From positions 62,001-126,000 of the forward strand of contig NZ_JAATOM010000017.1 in assembly GCF_019207085.1 (NCBI RefSeq): DNA of 64,000 nucleotides. Direction: 5' to 3'. The notes below the pieces were generated by a model. That model had not been told where the DNA came from. It did no database searches and saw only the letters and a program-made list of their open reading frames with translations. Both the position numbers and the translations under genes were made by a program. The DNA is from Variovorax sp. dw_308. Its GTDB lineage: Bacteria > Pseudomonadota > Gammaproteobacteria > Burkholderiales > Burkholderiaceae_C. Below, piece after piece: positions 35,688 to 44,995 of the stretch; position 1 is the stretch's first letter, and every line of letters begins with the position of its first letter.

Positions 35688-37091
35688 ATGACCGACATCT
35701 GGCACTTGCCCGCTTCACGCGTAGCCGACCTGATCCGCCAGCGCAAGCTGTCGGCCATCGAGGCGGCGCAGGCTGCATTGGCGAGGCTCGATGCCGTCAA
35801 CCCGAGGCTCAACGCGGTCGTCGATTGCCGGCCGGACGATGTGCTGCGGCGCGCCGGCGCGATCGATGCGGCGCTCGCGCGGGGCGATGATCCCGGCGCA
35901 TTGGCCGGCGTGCCGGTCACGGTCAAGGTCAACATCGACCAAGCCGGCTTTGCGACCACCAACGGTGTCACGCTACAGAAGGACCTGGTCGCCTCGACGA
36001 ACAGCCCGGTGGTCGACAGCCTGTTGAAGGCCGGCGCGGTCATCGTCGGGCGAACCAATACGCCGGCATTCAGCTACCGCTGGTTCACCGGCAACATGCT
36101 GCATGGCGCCACGCTCAACCCGCGCGATGCGGCGCTGACGCCGGGCGGCTCGTCGGGCGGCGCGGCATCGGCGGTGGCGGCGGGGATCGGCCACATCGCG
36201 CATGGCACGGACATCGCGGGGTCGATCCGTTACCCGGCGTATGCCTGCGGCGTCCATGGACTGCGGCCGACGCTGGGCCGCGTCGCAGTGTTCAACGCGG
36301 CCTTGCCGGAGCGCAGCATCGGCGGCCAGATCACTGCCGTGTCCGGGCCGATCGCGCGCACGGTGCACGACCTGCGGCTGGGCCTGGCCGCCATGGCGGC
36401 GCCGGACGCGCGCGATCCGTGGTGGTGTCCCGCGCCCCTGGTCGGCCCGGCCGCGCCGCGCATCGTCGCGATGTGCCTGCGGCCGGATGGACTGGACACG
36501 CAACCCGAGGTGTTGAGGGCCCTGCTCGATGCAGCTGATCGACTGCGTGACGCGGGCTGGACGGTGGACGAGGTCGATGCGCTGCCGCCGCTGCGTGATG
36601 CCGTCGAGAGCCAGGTCACGCTTTGGATGGGCGATGGCTACGAGGCCATGGTCAAGGCGGCGGAGCGCGAAGGGGACGCGGGCGCCATCACGGCGCTGGC
36701 TGGCCAGGCGCACATCGCGCGGGACATCACTGCCGCGCAGCTTTCCGCTGCCCTGGTCAATCGCGCGACGATCACGCGGCAATGGCAGGTGTTCCTGGCG
36801 CGCTATCCGGTAGTGCTGCTGCCGGTGTGCGCCGAATTGCCATTCACGGCTGACCTCGACATGCAAGGCGGCGAGGCTTACGCGCGCGTGTGGCAGTCGC
36901 AGCTGACGATGATCGGACTGCCGCTCACAGGCTTGCCCGCGCTGACCGTGTCGACCGGCATGGTCGGCAACTGCCCGGTCGGCGTACAGCTTGTCGCGGG
37001 GCGTTTCCGTGAAGACCGCTGCCTGGCCGCGGGCGAGGCGATCGAGGCGCGCGGGGCGCCGCCGATGCCCGTGGTCGATCTGGTCGGCTGA
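35688..37091 (+). CDS. Amidase (amidase signature family)
   Basis: A 467-residue amide hydrolase with the Ser-cisSer-Lys triad: Lys in VPVTVKVNID near residue 85, cis-Ser in TPGGSSGGAASAVAAG near 155, and the nucleophile Ser in TDIAGSIRYPA near 180. CAAGGAG precedes ATG 35688. Family members hydrolyse simple amides, indole-acetamide or amide drugs; the substrate is unknown. Divergent from the NCS2 gene, so a link to heterocycle breakdown is possible but unproven. Confidence 0.92.
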   Translation: MTDIWHLPASRVADLIRQRKLSAIEAAQAALARLDAVNPRLNAVVDCRPDDVLRRAGAIDAALARGDDPGALAGVPVTVKVNIDQAGFATTNGVTLQKDLVASTNSPVVDSLLKAGAVIVGRTNTPAFSYRWFTGNMLHGATLNPRDAALTPGGSSGGAASAVAAGIGHIAHGTDIAGSIRYPAYACGVHGLRPTLGRVAVFNAALPERSIGGQITAVSGPIARTVHDLRLGLAAMAAPDARDPWWCPAPLVGPAAPRIVAMCLRPDGLDTQPEVLRALLDAADRLRDAGWTVDEVDALPPLRDAVESQVTLWMGDGYEAMVKAAEREGDAGAITALAGQAHIARDITAAQLSAALVNRATITRQWQVFLARYPVVLLPVCAELPFTADLDMQGGEAYARVWQSQLTMIGLPLTGLPALTVSTGMVGNCPVGVQLVAGRFREDRCLAAGEAIEARGAPPMPVVDLVG

Positions 37092-37171
37092 AAGCGCCCG
37101 AGCTTAGGCACGTGGCATTCCGGTCATCGCCGTCGCCGGATCGTTGAGGGCGGCATCCTCGCCAAACGCGT

Positions 37172-37297
37172 TCAGCGAGCGGCGGCGCCCTGCTGCTGGG
37201 CGCCTTGATGCGGAGCGCGCGACTGCGTGGAACTGGCAAGCAGCCATGCAACTGCAGTCGTGGTGAGGATCTTCGTGATGGGAGAGAGGTTGTTCAT
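37172..37297 (-). CDS. Possible small secreted peptide, perhaps frameshifted
   Basis: A 41-residue frame: MNNLSPITKILTTTAVAWLLASS then a Gln/Ala-rich tail. The N-terminus looks like a signal peptide and AGAAGAA precedes the start. Just past its stop, another frame continues with coding-like codons (SLNAFGEDAALNDPATAMTG...) to a TAA at 37104. The original gene may therefore have been about 65 codons and carry a frameshift. A terminator-like hairpin lies upstream on this strand (37379-37417). I do not recognise the family. Confidence 0.4.
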   Translation of the reverse strand: MNNLSPITKILTTTAVAWLLASSTQSRAPHQGAQQQGAAAR

Positions 37298-37378
37298 TTC
37301 TTCTGGGTAGCGCGGATAACGGGTGTCCGGATGAGACAGCGCGAAGCTTAGTGGCGGCGCGTGTCGATGCCGTGACAG

Positions 37379-37417
37379 AAAAAGCCCCGTGGGACTGCAG
37401 GCTTGAGTCACAGGGGC
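37379..37417 (-). terminator. Intrinsic terminator on the minus strand, before the small peptide frame
   Basis: Read on the minus strand: GCCCCTGTG (complement of 37409-37417), a 17-base loop, CACGGGGC (complement of 37384-37391), then TTTTT (complement of 37379-37383). It would stop minus-strand transcripts entering from 37.5 kb, or act as an attenuator for the frame at 37172-37297. It overlaps the shared promoter module by two bases. Confidence 0.55.
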
Positions 37418-37478
37418 AAGAAGCGGGACGCCGGGACAACACGCGCAGAGGTCCGAAAAATACGATTTGTGCAGCTTC
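37416..37478 (+). promoter_or_regulatory. Shared promoter module, copy A (autotransporter gene)
   Basis: Four blocks are identical to the copy at 60188-60250: GCAAGAAGCGGGACG (37416-37430), GGACAACAC (37434-37442), CGAAAAATACGAT (37454-37466) and GTGCAGCTTC (37469-37478). The gaps of 3, 11 and 2 bases are the same lengths but differ in sequence. TACGAT (37461-37466) is a fair -10. No good -35 exists at the right distance, which suggests an activator bound to the upstream blocks. The ATG follows 26 bases after the last block. Confidence 0.65.
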
Positions 37479-37504
37479 GATCAACCGTTCAACCGCTGCA
37501 CACC

Positions 37505-40500
37505 ATGCCCAAACCAATGACTCCCGTGGGTCGCGTCGCGACCTTGCCATCCCCTGGGTTCACAACCTCTTGCGCCACGACCACCGCGAGCAAACGCTTC
37601 GGCATGCGCAAGCTTGTCGCCGCGCTCGCTCAGTCCGCCGTGCTGCTGCCGGCGGGCGGCGCGGCTGTCTACCTGAGCTCTACTGCGGCGCTCGCCGACA
37701 GCGGCCCCGCCTGCCAGAAGGGCAGCCCGACCGCCTGCCAGATCGTCTACACCGAAGCGGCGGCGGGCCACGGCGACACCGGAAGCTCCACGCCGACGAT
37801 CATCAGCACCTTCACCAATTCGCAGACGCTCACGGCTGTTCCTGGCCCCACCGGCTGGGGCGCGGTCCAGTTCGAAAGCCATGCCGGAAATGGTGGCGAC
37901 GCGAACAGCGACGGGCAGGACGGCGGCGCCGGCGGCATGGGCAACACCGTCTCCGCCGTCACCGGCGCCGGCGTGACGGCCACTGGCACGAACACTGGCG
38001 GCATACTTCGCTTCACGGCCCAGGGCGGCGATGGCGGCGGAGGCCAGGGGGACCACGTCGGCAGCCCGGGCAGGAGCGGTGTCGGCGGCGGCGGCGGCGA
38101 GGTGGACGTGACGATGAACGGCACCGTCACATCGACCGATCCCGGCTCGCCGGGCCTGTACGCGCTCTCGCAAGGCGGTTCGTCGCAACAGGGTGACTCG
38201 GGCTCCACGGGCTTCTTCGGCGCGAAGTCGGGCAATGGCGGCGGCAGCAATGCGATGACCGTGTCGATCGGCGGCACCATCACGACGGCCGGCACCGGCG
38301 CATCGATCAACGCAGTCGGCGGCAACGGTGGCACGGGCGTCGAGGACTCCAGCGGTGCTTCGGAAACCGAGGGGCGCGATGGCGGCGCCGGAGGCCCCTC
38401 GGTGCTGCCGATCCAGGTGACGGTGACGGGACGCGTCCAGTCCTCGGCCGCGGACGGTGTCGACGTGCTGGTGCAGGGCGGCAACGGCGGCGATGGCGGC
38501 AAAGGCGGCGAAGCGCCCTCGTCGTCAACCGGCGGCAACGGCGGCGACGGCGGATTCACGCCGGCCGCGACGCTGACGGTGTCGGGCAGAGTGGGCGGCG
38601 GCGTGATCGGCGCGCTGGTGCAGAACCGCGGCGGCTCGGGCGGCAACGGCGGCGCGTCGTCCAACAGCGGCACCTCGTCGGGCGGCGTCGGCGGCAACGG
38701 TGCCACCGCGGACACGTCGACGCTGATCTTGCAGTCGGGCGGCAGCATTGCCGGTGGGACGACCGGCGCATCGGCCGCATCGGGCGGCGGAGACGGTGGC
38801 ACGGGTGGCGTCGGCGGCTTCACAAACGACACGAGCATGAGCGGCAATGGCGGCGCCGGTGGCGCGGGTGGCGCGGTGGTCGTCGACATCGGCCAGACAC
38901 CGCAGAACCAGACGCCCGTGAAAACCACGGTGAGCACGGCGCCGGGCGTGGCGGCCATCGGGGTCTCGGCGATCAGCTACGGCGGTGCCGGCGGCGCCGC
39001 TGCGGTCGACGCCGCGCAGAACTATGCGCATGGCGGCATGGGCGGCGCTGGCGGATTGGCGGGCATCGCGAGCGTGACGATCGAGGGCAACGGCTTGGTG
39101 ACGACCCTGGGCCACGACACGCCGACGACCTCGACGACCGTGTTGCCCGGCGTGCTCGTGCGCTCGAACGGCGGTGTTGGGGGCGCTGGCGGCAACACCG
39201 GGGCCGGCATGGGCAGCGCGGCCGGCGACGCGGGCATGGGCGGCGCCGGCAACACGGCCACGGCCATCATCAACGGCAGCGTGAGCACCAGCGGCAGTTA
39301 TGCCTATGGTGTGCTCGCACAGAGCATCGGCGGTGCTGGCAATGCCGGCGGTGACGCGGACAGCGTGTTCGGCGCATACGGCGGCGCGTCGAAGAACGGT
39401 GGTGCGGGCGGCAACGTCTACATGTCGGGGCAGGGCGGCAGCGTGACGACGAGCGGCACCGGCGCGGCCGGCATGGTGGCGCAGAGCGTCGGCGGTGGTG
39501 GCGGCGCGGGCGGCAATGCGCTCACGCTGGGAGGCGGCGGGGCGATCGGCGGCAATGGCGGCGCGGGTGGTAACGGCTTGAACGTGACGGCCGGGCTGCT
39601 GGCCACGGACGGCAACTCGGCGGCCCTCAACAACACCATCGTCACGCACGGAGACTCGTCGACCGCGCTGATCGCGCAGAGCATCGGCGGGGCCGGCGGC
39701 AATGGCGGCAACTCGCTGGTCGTGGGCACGGTGCTGCCCTCGATCTCGATCGGCGGCGACGGCAAGAGCGGCGGCATCGGCGGCACGGTCAACGTGCAGA
39801 ACGACGGCCTCATCACCACCAGCGGACAGCAGTCCGGCGGCATCGCGGCGCAGAGCGTGGGCGGCGGCGGCGGCAACGGTGGTGCCAGCGTGGCGATCAA
39901 CGCCGGCGTGCAGGTGTCGACCTCGTTCGCGCTTGGCGGCGCGGGCGCGACGGGCGGCACCGGCGGCGTCGTGAATCTCACCAGCAACAACCAGGTGTCG
40001 ACCTACGGCGCGGACGCGTTCGGCCTCAAGGCGCAAAGCATCAGCGGCGGCGGCGGGCAGGGCGGCACGGCATTGGCGACGGCGATTGCGCTCGGCGGCG
40101 ATCCGGAGTTTCCGACCACGTCGGTGAGCATCGGTATCGGCGGCAGCGGAGGCGCGGGCGGCGACCAGAGCAAGAGTCCTGTCACGGTCACCAACAACGG
40201 CCTGATCACGACGGCGGGCGATGGCGCCATCGGCATCCTTGCGCAGAACGTCGCGGGCGGCGGCGGCAACGGCGGGGATTCGACTGCATCCTCGTATGCC
40301 AACGGCGGCGACAAGGAGAGCACCAACGTCAGCGTGAGTTCGAGCGTCGGCGGCAAGGGCAAGGGCGGCGGCACCGGCGGCGCGGTCAGGGTGAACAACA
40401 ACGCGCTGGTCGTGACGATGGGCGCCGATGCGTACGGCGTGTTCGCGCAGAGCACGGGCGGTGGGGGCGGCGTCGGCGGCACCGGCGATTCGTCGGCGTC

Positions 40501-43500
40501 TGCCGGTTCGGGCAGCAACAGCTTTGGCGGCACGGTCACGGTGGGTGGCCAGGGCGGCGAGGGCGGCACGGGCGGGACGGTCACGGTCAATACGAATTCG
40601 CTCGGCAATGTGGCGACCTCGGGCGATGGCGCGAACGCAATCCTTGCGCAAAGCATCGGCGGCGGCGGTGGCGCATCGGGCGGCGGCACGGCGAAGGCCA
40701 ACGGCGGCAACCTGTCGGTGGCCGTCACGGTCGGCGGCAATGCGGGCAGCGGCGGCGGGGGCGGCCAGGTCAACGTGACGAACCAGGCCAACCTGCTGAC
40801 GCAGGGTGCGGAAGCCGACGCGATCTTCGCGCAGAGCGTCGGCGGTGGCGGCGGCAAGGCGGGCAAGGGTGCATCGACGGCCGGCGGGGCGCAGAAGGCG
40901 CAGGACGTGGTCAACCAGATGGGCAACACGATCGCCACGGGCCTCGGGCTCAACCCTTCCGACGTGACGAAGATCGCCGATGGCGTCTACAAGGTCGGGG
41001 ACGATGTGTGGAAGGGCATCGACAAGCTGTCGGACCTGCAGACGGTCCTCAACGGCGGCGGCGCGTCTGCCGCGCTGCGCGACGATGACAGCGGGGATGG
41101 CACGTCGAGCAACCTCAAGCTGCACGCCACCATCGGCGGGCAGGGCGGCATCGGCGGCGATGGCAACCAGGTCACGGTCAACAACTCCGGGTCGATCCAG
41201 ACCAACGGCACCAAGTCCGACGGCATCTTTGCGCAGAGCATCGGCGGCGGCGGCGGGGTGGGCGGCGCGAGCAGCTTCTCCGGCAGCGAGACCTCGGGCG
41301 GCGATGACAAGGACAGCACCAGCGGCACGCTCACCGTGGGCGGCAGCGGCGCGGGGGCAGGCGGCGGCAGCACGGTGCAGGTCACCAACACCGGCTTGAT
41401 CACGACCAACGGGGTCACGGCCTATGGCATCAATGCGCAGAGCGTGGGCGGTGGCGGCGGCAAGGGCGGCGCGACCGCCAAGTCGGACGGCGCGCTGAAG
41501 GACTTCAAGGTGACGATCGGCGGCTCGGGTGGCGCAGGCGGTGCGGGTGGCGACGTGACGGTGACGAACGACGGCGCGGTCACGACCAACGAACGACAGT
41601 CGCCCGCCATCCTCGCGCAGAGCACGGGTGGTGGCGGCGGAACGGCGCACCTGCTGTCCAGCGACATCGCCGCGACCACGTCCGGCAACAACATGCAGAT
41701 CAGCGCGACGCTCGGCGGCAGCGGCGGCGCCGGCGGTGCGGGCGGCAATGTCACGGTCGACATCGGACAGAACGCGACCGGCACGGTGCGCGGCTACGGG
41801 GTGGGCAGCATCGGCGTGATCGCGCAGAGCATCGGCGGCGGCGGGGGCGTTCTGACGACCACGAGCACGGTGACCGACGCGCAGGGCGGCGGCAATGGCG
41901 GCGGCATCCAGGACACGACGACCATCCCCATCACCATTGGCGGCACAGGCGGTGCGAGCGGCAATGGCAGCACGGTCAACGTGACGCTGGGTGCGGGCAG
42001 CACGAGTCCGACCTCGTCGATCCTGACGACCCAGGCCGGCGCCTACGGCATCCTCGCGCAGAGCATCGGCGGCGGTGGCGGCCTGTTCGCGGGCGCCACA
42101 CCGAGCCAGGAACTGGACAAGCTCTATGGCAGCACCAACCAGACCGGCAATGGCGGCAGCGTCAACGTCAAGCTCGACCACAGCGGCTGGATCTACACCA
42201 GCGGCGACGGCGCGGTCGGTGTGATCGCGCAGAGCGTGGGCGGTGGCGGCGGCGTCATCGGGGGCATGCAGAACGTCAACCTGGCGAGCGGACTGCAAAC
42301 CAATCCGACGGCGGAAAGCGGGCAGGGCGGCAACGTCTCGGTGGACCTGGAGAGCGGCGGCAACATCGTGACGCAAGGCAAGGGCGCGCATGGCATCTTC
42401 GCGCAGGCGGTCGGTGGCGGCGGCGGCGTGGTGGCGGGCGCGAACAACACCGGCTATGCGTACGCGGGCGCGACGCCGTACGCCAATTGCAGCGGCACGG
42501 GTTGCACCGGCGACGTCAGCATCACGATGGGCTACAACACTGTCGTGCAGACGCACGGCGAAGGCTCGTATGGCATCTACGCCCAGAGCAGTGGCAACGG
42601 CACCAACAACACGACCATCACGCTGAACCCGGATTCGTGGGTGGAAAGCCGCGACAAGTCGGCGGGCGGCATCTTCATCGAGTCGGCGGGATCCAACACC
42701 GTGAGCAATCAAGGCAATATCGCGGCCACTGCGAGCGGCACGGCCATCTCGGGCGCCATCGGCAGCACGCTGGTGCACAACCAGTCAGGCGGCACGATCA
42801 TCGGCAGCATCAACCTCGGGATCAACGGCGGCACGGGCAGCGTGATCAACGATGCGGGCGGCATCATGAACCTCGGCACGACGACGACCGCAGGCAGTTT
42901 CACCAACAGCGGCACGGTCAATCTCGGCGCGGCCGGCACTGCGATGGCGGCCAGCACGGTCAACGGCAACTTCACGAGCACCGGCACCATCTCGACGCCG
43001 GTCGACTTCACCAAGGGCACCGCCGCGCAACTCAACGTGCAGGGCAACGCGACGCTGTCGGGCGTGTACCAGCTTGCGCCGACCTTGCTGGCGAACAATG
43101 CGGTCACGCTGGTCACGTCGAGCAATCCACTGTCGATCGGGAATCTGTCGGTGCATGACAGCGGCAACATGCTCTTCACCTACAAGCAGCAGGCCACGAG
43201 CGCGAACGAGTACGCGGTGGCGCCGGTGTCGCAACTGGCCACGGTCGCGGCGGCCAACAACTTCAGCGCGGCGCAACAGTCATTGGCGGCGAAGCTGAAC
43301 GCGGGCTTCACGTCCAGCGTGAGCAACGCGCAGGCCAGCACCTATGCGTCGCTGTCACAACTGGCCACGCCGGCCGCCTATGCCACTGCGCTCAACGGCC
43401 TGAGCGGCGAGGCGATGCAGGCGGTGGGCACGGCGCGGCTGGCGGCGAGTCATTCCTTCGTCGAGCGGCTCAACAGCTGCCCGGGCTCGGAGCATCTGGG

Positions 43501-44347
43501 CGAGTTGCTGCAGGAGAGGGACTGCGTCTGGGCCCGCGTGATCGACAACCAGACCGACCGCAAGACCAACAGCGACAGCCTCGGCTACAACGCCAGCGCC
43601 GCCGGCGCGCAAGTCGGTGCGCAGAAGCGCATCGGCGACGGCTGGATCGCGGGCGGCTCGGTGTCGTATGACCACAGCTCGCTCAATGCGGACGGCTCCG
43701 GCGGCAGCGTCAGCGGCGACAACGTGGCCATCGGCGCGATCGTGAAGAAGGAGATCGGCAACTGGACCATCTCCGGCGCGGCCGACCTGGGACGCGGCAG
43801 CTACGACAGCTCGCGCCTGGCGATGATCGGCGCCGTCGGCGGCGTGGCCACGGGCTCCTTCGATGCATGGCACGCGGGCCTGCATTCGCGCATCGCCTAC
43901 CAGATGCCCTACGAGGGCTGGTACCTGAAGCCCTACGTCGACCTGCATGCCGTGCGCATCACCACCGGCGCCTACACCGAGACCGGCGCCGGCCCGCTCG
44001 CATTGCAGGTGCAGAAGCAGAGCGACACCATGTTCGCCGCCTCGCCCATGCTGGAAGTCGGCGGCCGCATGCGGCTCGACAACCAGATGGAGCTGCGCGC
44101 CTTCGCCGGCATCGGCGCCGTGGTGCAGAACAAGTCCGAATGGGGCGCGCAGGCGAACCTCGCGGGCTGGGCCGACGGCAGCACCTTCCGGGCCGTGTCG
44201 TCCATCCCGGACCAGCGCATGAAGGTCAACCTGGGGGCCAACCTGTCGCTCACCAAGTCGACGGAACTGCGGCTGGAGTACACGGGGGAGTTCGCGCATG
44301 ACTACAAGTCCAACACGGGGTCGGTGAAGTTCAACTACTTTTTCTGA
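37505..44347 (+). CDS. Large glycine-rich autotransporter adhesin-like protein (type Va)
   Basis: 2280 residues. A long signal region (33-residue extension, then MRKLVAALAQSAVLLPAGG...AALA, cleavage near residue 64) leads to a passenger of about 1900 residues rich in Gly, Ser, Thr and Asn. It carries about 17 copies of a G-[IV]-x-A-Q-S-[VI]-G-G-G-G-G unit, spaced about 50-110 residues apart, typical of beta-helical repeats. From about residue 1985 comes a Cys-pair segment (SCPGSEHLGELLQERDC), then a 12-strand beta-barrel translocator ending in VKFNYFF, the outer-membrane Phe signature. The likely role is a surface adhesin or biofilm fibre. ATG 37505 is chosen over an in-frame ATG at 37403 because the latter lies inside the promoter module and the spacing matches copy B. 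Confidence 0.9.
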   Translation: MPKPMTPVGRVATLPSPGFTTSCATTTASKRFGMRKLVAALAQSAVLLPAGGAAVYLSSTAALADSGPACQKGSPTACQIVYTEAAAGHGDTGSSTPTIISTFTNSQTLTAVPGPTGWGAVQFESHAGNGGDANSDGQDGGAGGMGNTVSAVTGAGVTATGTNTGGILRFTAQGGDGGGGQGDHVGSPGRSGVGGGGGEVDVTMNGTVTSTDPGSPGLYALSQGGSSQQGDSGSTGFFGAKSGNGGGSNAMTVSIGGTITTAGTGASINAVGGNGGTGVEDSSGASETEGRDGGAGGPSVLPIQVTVTGRVQSSAADGVDVLVQGGNGGDGGKGGEAPSSSTGGNGGDGGFTPAATLTVSGRVGGGVIGALVQNRGGSGGNGGASSNSGTSSGGVGGNGATADTSTLILQSGGSIAGGTTGASAASGGGDGGTGGVGGFTNDTSMSGNGGAGGAGGAVVVDIGQTPQNQTPVKTTVSTAPGVAAIGVSAISYGGAGGAAAVDAAQNYAHGGMGGAGGLAGIASVTIEGNGLVTTLGHDTPTTSTTVLPGVLVRSNGGVGGAGGNTGAGMGSAAGDAGMGGAGNTATAIINGSVSTSGSYAYGVLAQSIGGAGNAGGDADSVFGAYGGASKNGGAGGNVYMSGQGGSVTTSGTGAAGMVAQSVGGGGGAGGNALTLGGGGAIGGNGGAGGNGLNVTAGLLATDGNSAALNNTIVTHGDSSTALIAQSIGGAGGNGGNSLVVGTVLPSISIGGDGKSGGIGGTVNVQNDGLITTSGQQSGGIAAQSVGGGGGNGGASVAINAGVQVSTSFALGGAGATGGTGGVVNLTSNNQVSTYGADAFGLKAQSISGGGGQGGTALATAIALGGDPEFPTTSVSIGIGGSGGAGGDQSKSPVTVTNNGLITTAGDGAIGILAQNVAGGGGNGGDSTASSYANGGDKESTNVSVSSSVGGKGKGGGTGGAVRVNNNALVVTMGADAYGVFAQSTGGGGGVGGTGDSSASAGSGSNSFGGTVTVGGQGGEGGTGGTVTVNTNSLGNVATSGDGANAILAQSIGGGGGASGGGTAKANGGNLSVAVTVGGNAGSGGGGGQVNVTNQANLLTQGAEADAIFAQSVGGGGGKAGKGASTAGGAQKAQDVVNQMGNTIATGLGLNPSDVTKIADGVYKVGDDVWKGIDKLSDLQTVLNGGGASAALRDDDSGDGTSSNLKLHATIGGQGGIGGDGNQVTVNNSGSIQTNGTKSDGIFAQSIGGGGGVGGASSFSGSETSGGDDKDSTSGTLTVGGSGAGAGGGSTVQVTNTGLITTNGVTAYGINAQSVGGGGGKGGATAKSDGALKDFKVTIGGSGGAGGAGGDVTVTNDGAVTTNERQSPAILAQSTGGGGGTAHLLSSDIAATTSGNNMQISATLGGSGGAGGAGGNVTVDIGQNATGTVRGYGVGSIGVIAQSIGGGGGVLTTTSTVTDAQGGGNGGGIQDTTTIPITIGGTGGASGNGSTVNVTLGAGSTSPTSSILTTQAGAYGILAQSIGGGGGLFAGATPSQELDKLYGSTNQTGNGGSVNVKLDHSGWIYTSGDGAVGVIAQSVGGGGGVIGGMQNVNLASGLQTNPTAESGQGGNVSVDLESGGNIVTQGKGAHGIFAQAVGGGGGVVAGANNTGYAYAGATPYANCSGTGCTGDVSITMGYNTVVQTHGEGSYGIYAQSSGNGTNNTTITLNPDSWVESRDKSAGGIFIESAGSNTVSNQGNIAATASGTAISGAIGSTLVHNQSGGTIIGSINLGINGGTGSVINDAGGIMNLGTTTTAGSFTNSGTVNLGAAGTAMAASTVNGNFTSTGTISTPVDFTKGTAAQLNVQGNATLSGVYQLAPTLLANNAVTLVTSSNPLSIGNLSVHDSGNMLFTYKQQATSANEYAVAPVSQLATVAAANNFSAAQQSLAAKLNAGFTSSVSNAQASTYASLSQLATPAAYATALNGLSGEAMQAVGTARLAASHSFVERLNSCPGSEHLGELLQERDCVWARVIDNQTDRKTNSDSLGYNASAAGAQVGAQKRIGDGWIAGGSVSYDHSSLNADGSGGSVSGDNVAIGAIVKKEIGNWTISGAADLGRGSYDSSRLAMIGAVGGVATGSFDAWHAGLHSRIAYQMPYEGWYLKPYVDLHAVRITTGAYTETGAGPLALQVQKQSDTMFAASPMLEVGGRMRLDNQMELRAFAGIGAVVQNKSEWGAQANLAGWADGSTFRAVSSIPDQRMKVNLGANLSLTKSTELRLEYTGEFAHDYKSNTGSVKFNYFF
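39300..42600 (+). repeat. Internal repeat array in the autotransporter passenger
   Basis: About 17 imperfect repeats, each ending in a block coding for AQS-[VIT]-GGGGG-x-GG (for example near 39315, 39480, 39670, 39845, 40845, 41235, 42055 and 42405). Between blocks are strand-like stretches with V-x-V-T-N-x-G-x-[IL]-x-T. Strong G/C periodicity opens very long false frames on the other strand. Confidence 0.85.
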
Positions 44348-44444
44348 GGGGGACGCGGTCGCAGATGACGCATGTCGATTTTGTGTAGGCTCGTTCGTCG
44401 TTTGAATTGAGGGTCGTCCTCTGCACTTTCTGGAGAAACAAGCC

Positions 44445-44891
44445 ATGGCTACCAACACCGTCCGCCATCACCGCGTGCTGCGCACCACGCCGGACAAGAT
44501 CTACCGCGCCTTCACCGAGCGCAGCGCCTTCGAGCGCTGGCTGCCGCCGTTCGGCTTCACCGGGCAAGTCCATGCCATGGACCCCGTGGTCGGCGGCGCT
44601 TGGCGCATGTCGTTCACGAACTTCGGCACCGGGCACATCCACTCGTTCGGCGGCAAGTACCTGGAGCTTGTGCCGGGAGAGCGCATTGCCTACGACGCAA
44701 CTTTCGACGAACCGAACCTCCCTGGGACCATGAAGACAACGGTGACGCTGGCTGCCGTGTCCTGCGGCACGGATGTCTCGATCGTGCAGGAAGGCATCCC
44801 CGAGATGATTCCCGTGGAGATGTGCTACCTGGGGTGGCAGGAGTCGCTGATTACGCTGGCGCAGTTGGTGGAGCCGAATATTCCGGGGTGA
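44445..44891 (+). CDS. SRPBCC family protein (AHSA1-like)
   Basis: A 148-residue START/Bet v1-fold protein. RVLRTTPDKIYRAFTERSAFERWLPPFG near the start and the terminal GWQESLITLAQLVEP are typical of AHSA1-type domains, which bind hydrophobic ligands. It has no signal peptide. TTCTGGAGAAAC supplies the ribosome-binding site. It stands alone downstream of the autotransporter; no link to it is evident. Confidence 0.9.
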   Translation: MATNTVRHHRVLRTTPDKIYRAFTERSAFERWLPPFGFTGQVHAMDPVVGGAWRMSFTNFGTGHIHSFGGKYLELVPGERIAYDATFDEPNLPGTMKTTVTLAAVSCGTDVSIVQEGIPEMIPVEMCYLGWQESLITLAQLVEPNIPG

Positions 44892-44995
44892 GGGGCTGGA
44901 TTGGCTGGCCAGTCGTCGGGGCCTCTCGCGAGCATTTGATTCCACGAGGTGACGGGCTCCCGTTTGCGCACATGGGTGCAAGCCGAGCCGCGCGT

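Noticed and set aside
38525..42778. A 1417-codon open frame on the minus strand under the autotransporter gene
   Set aside because: It follows from the GC-rich Gly-codon repeats of the plus-strand gene, is dominated by Ala/Arg/Asp, has no recognisable domain and no ribosome-binding site.
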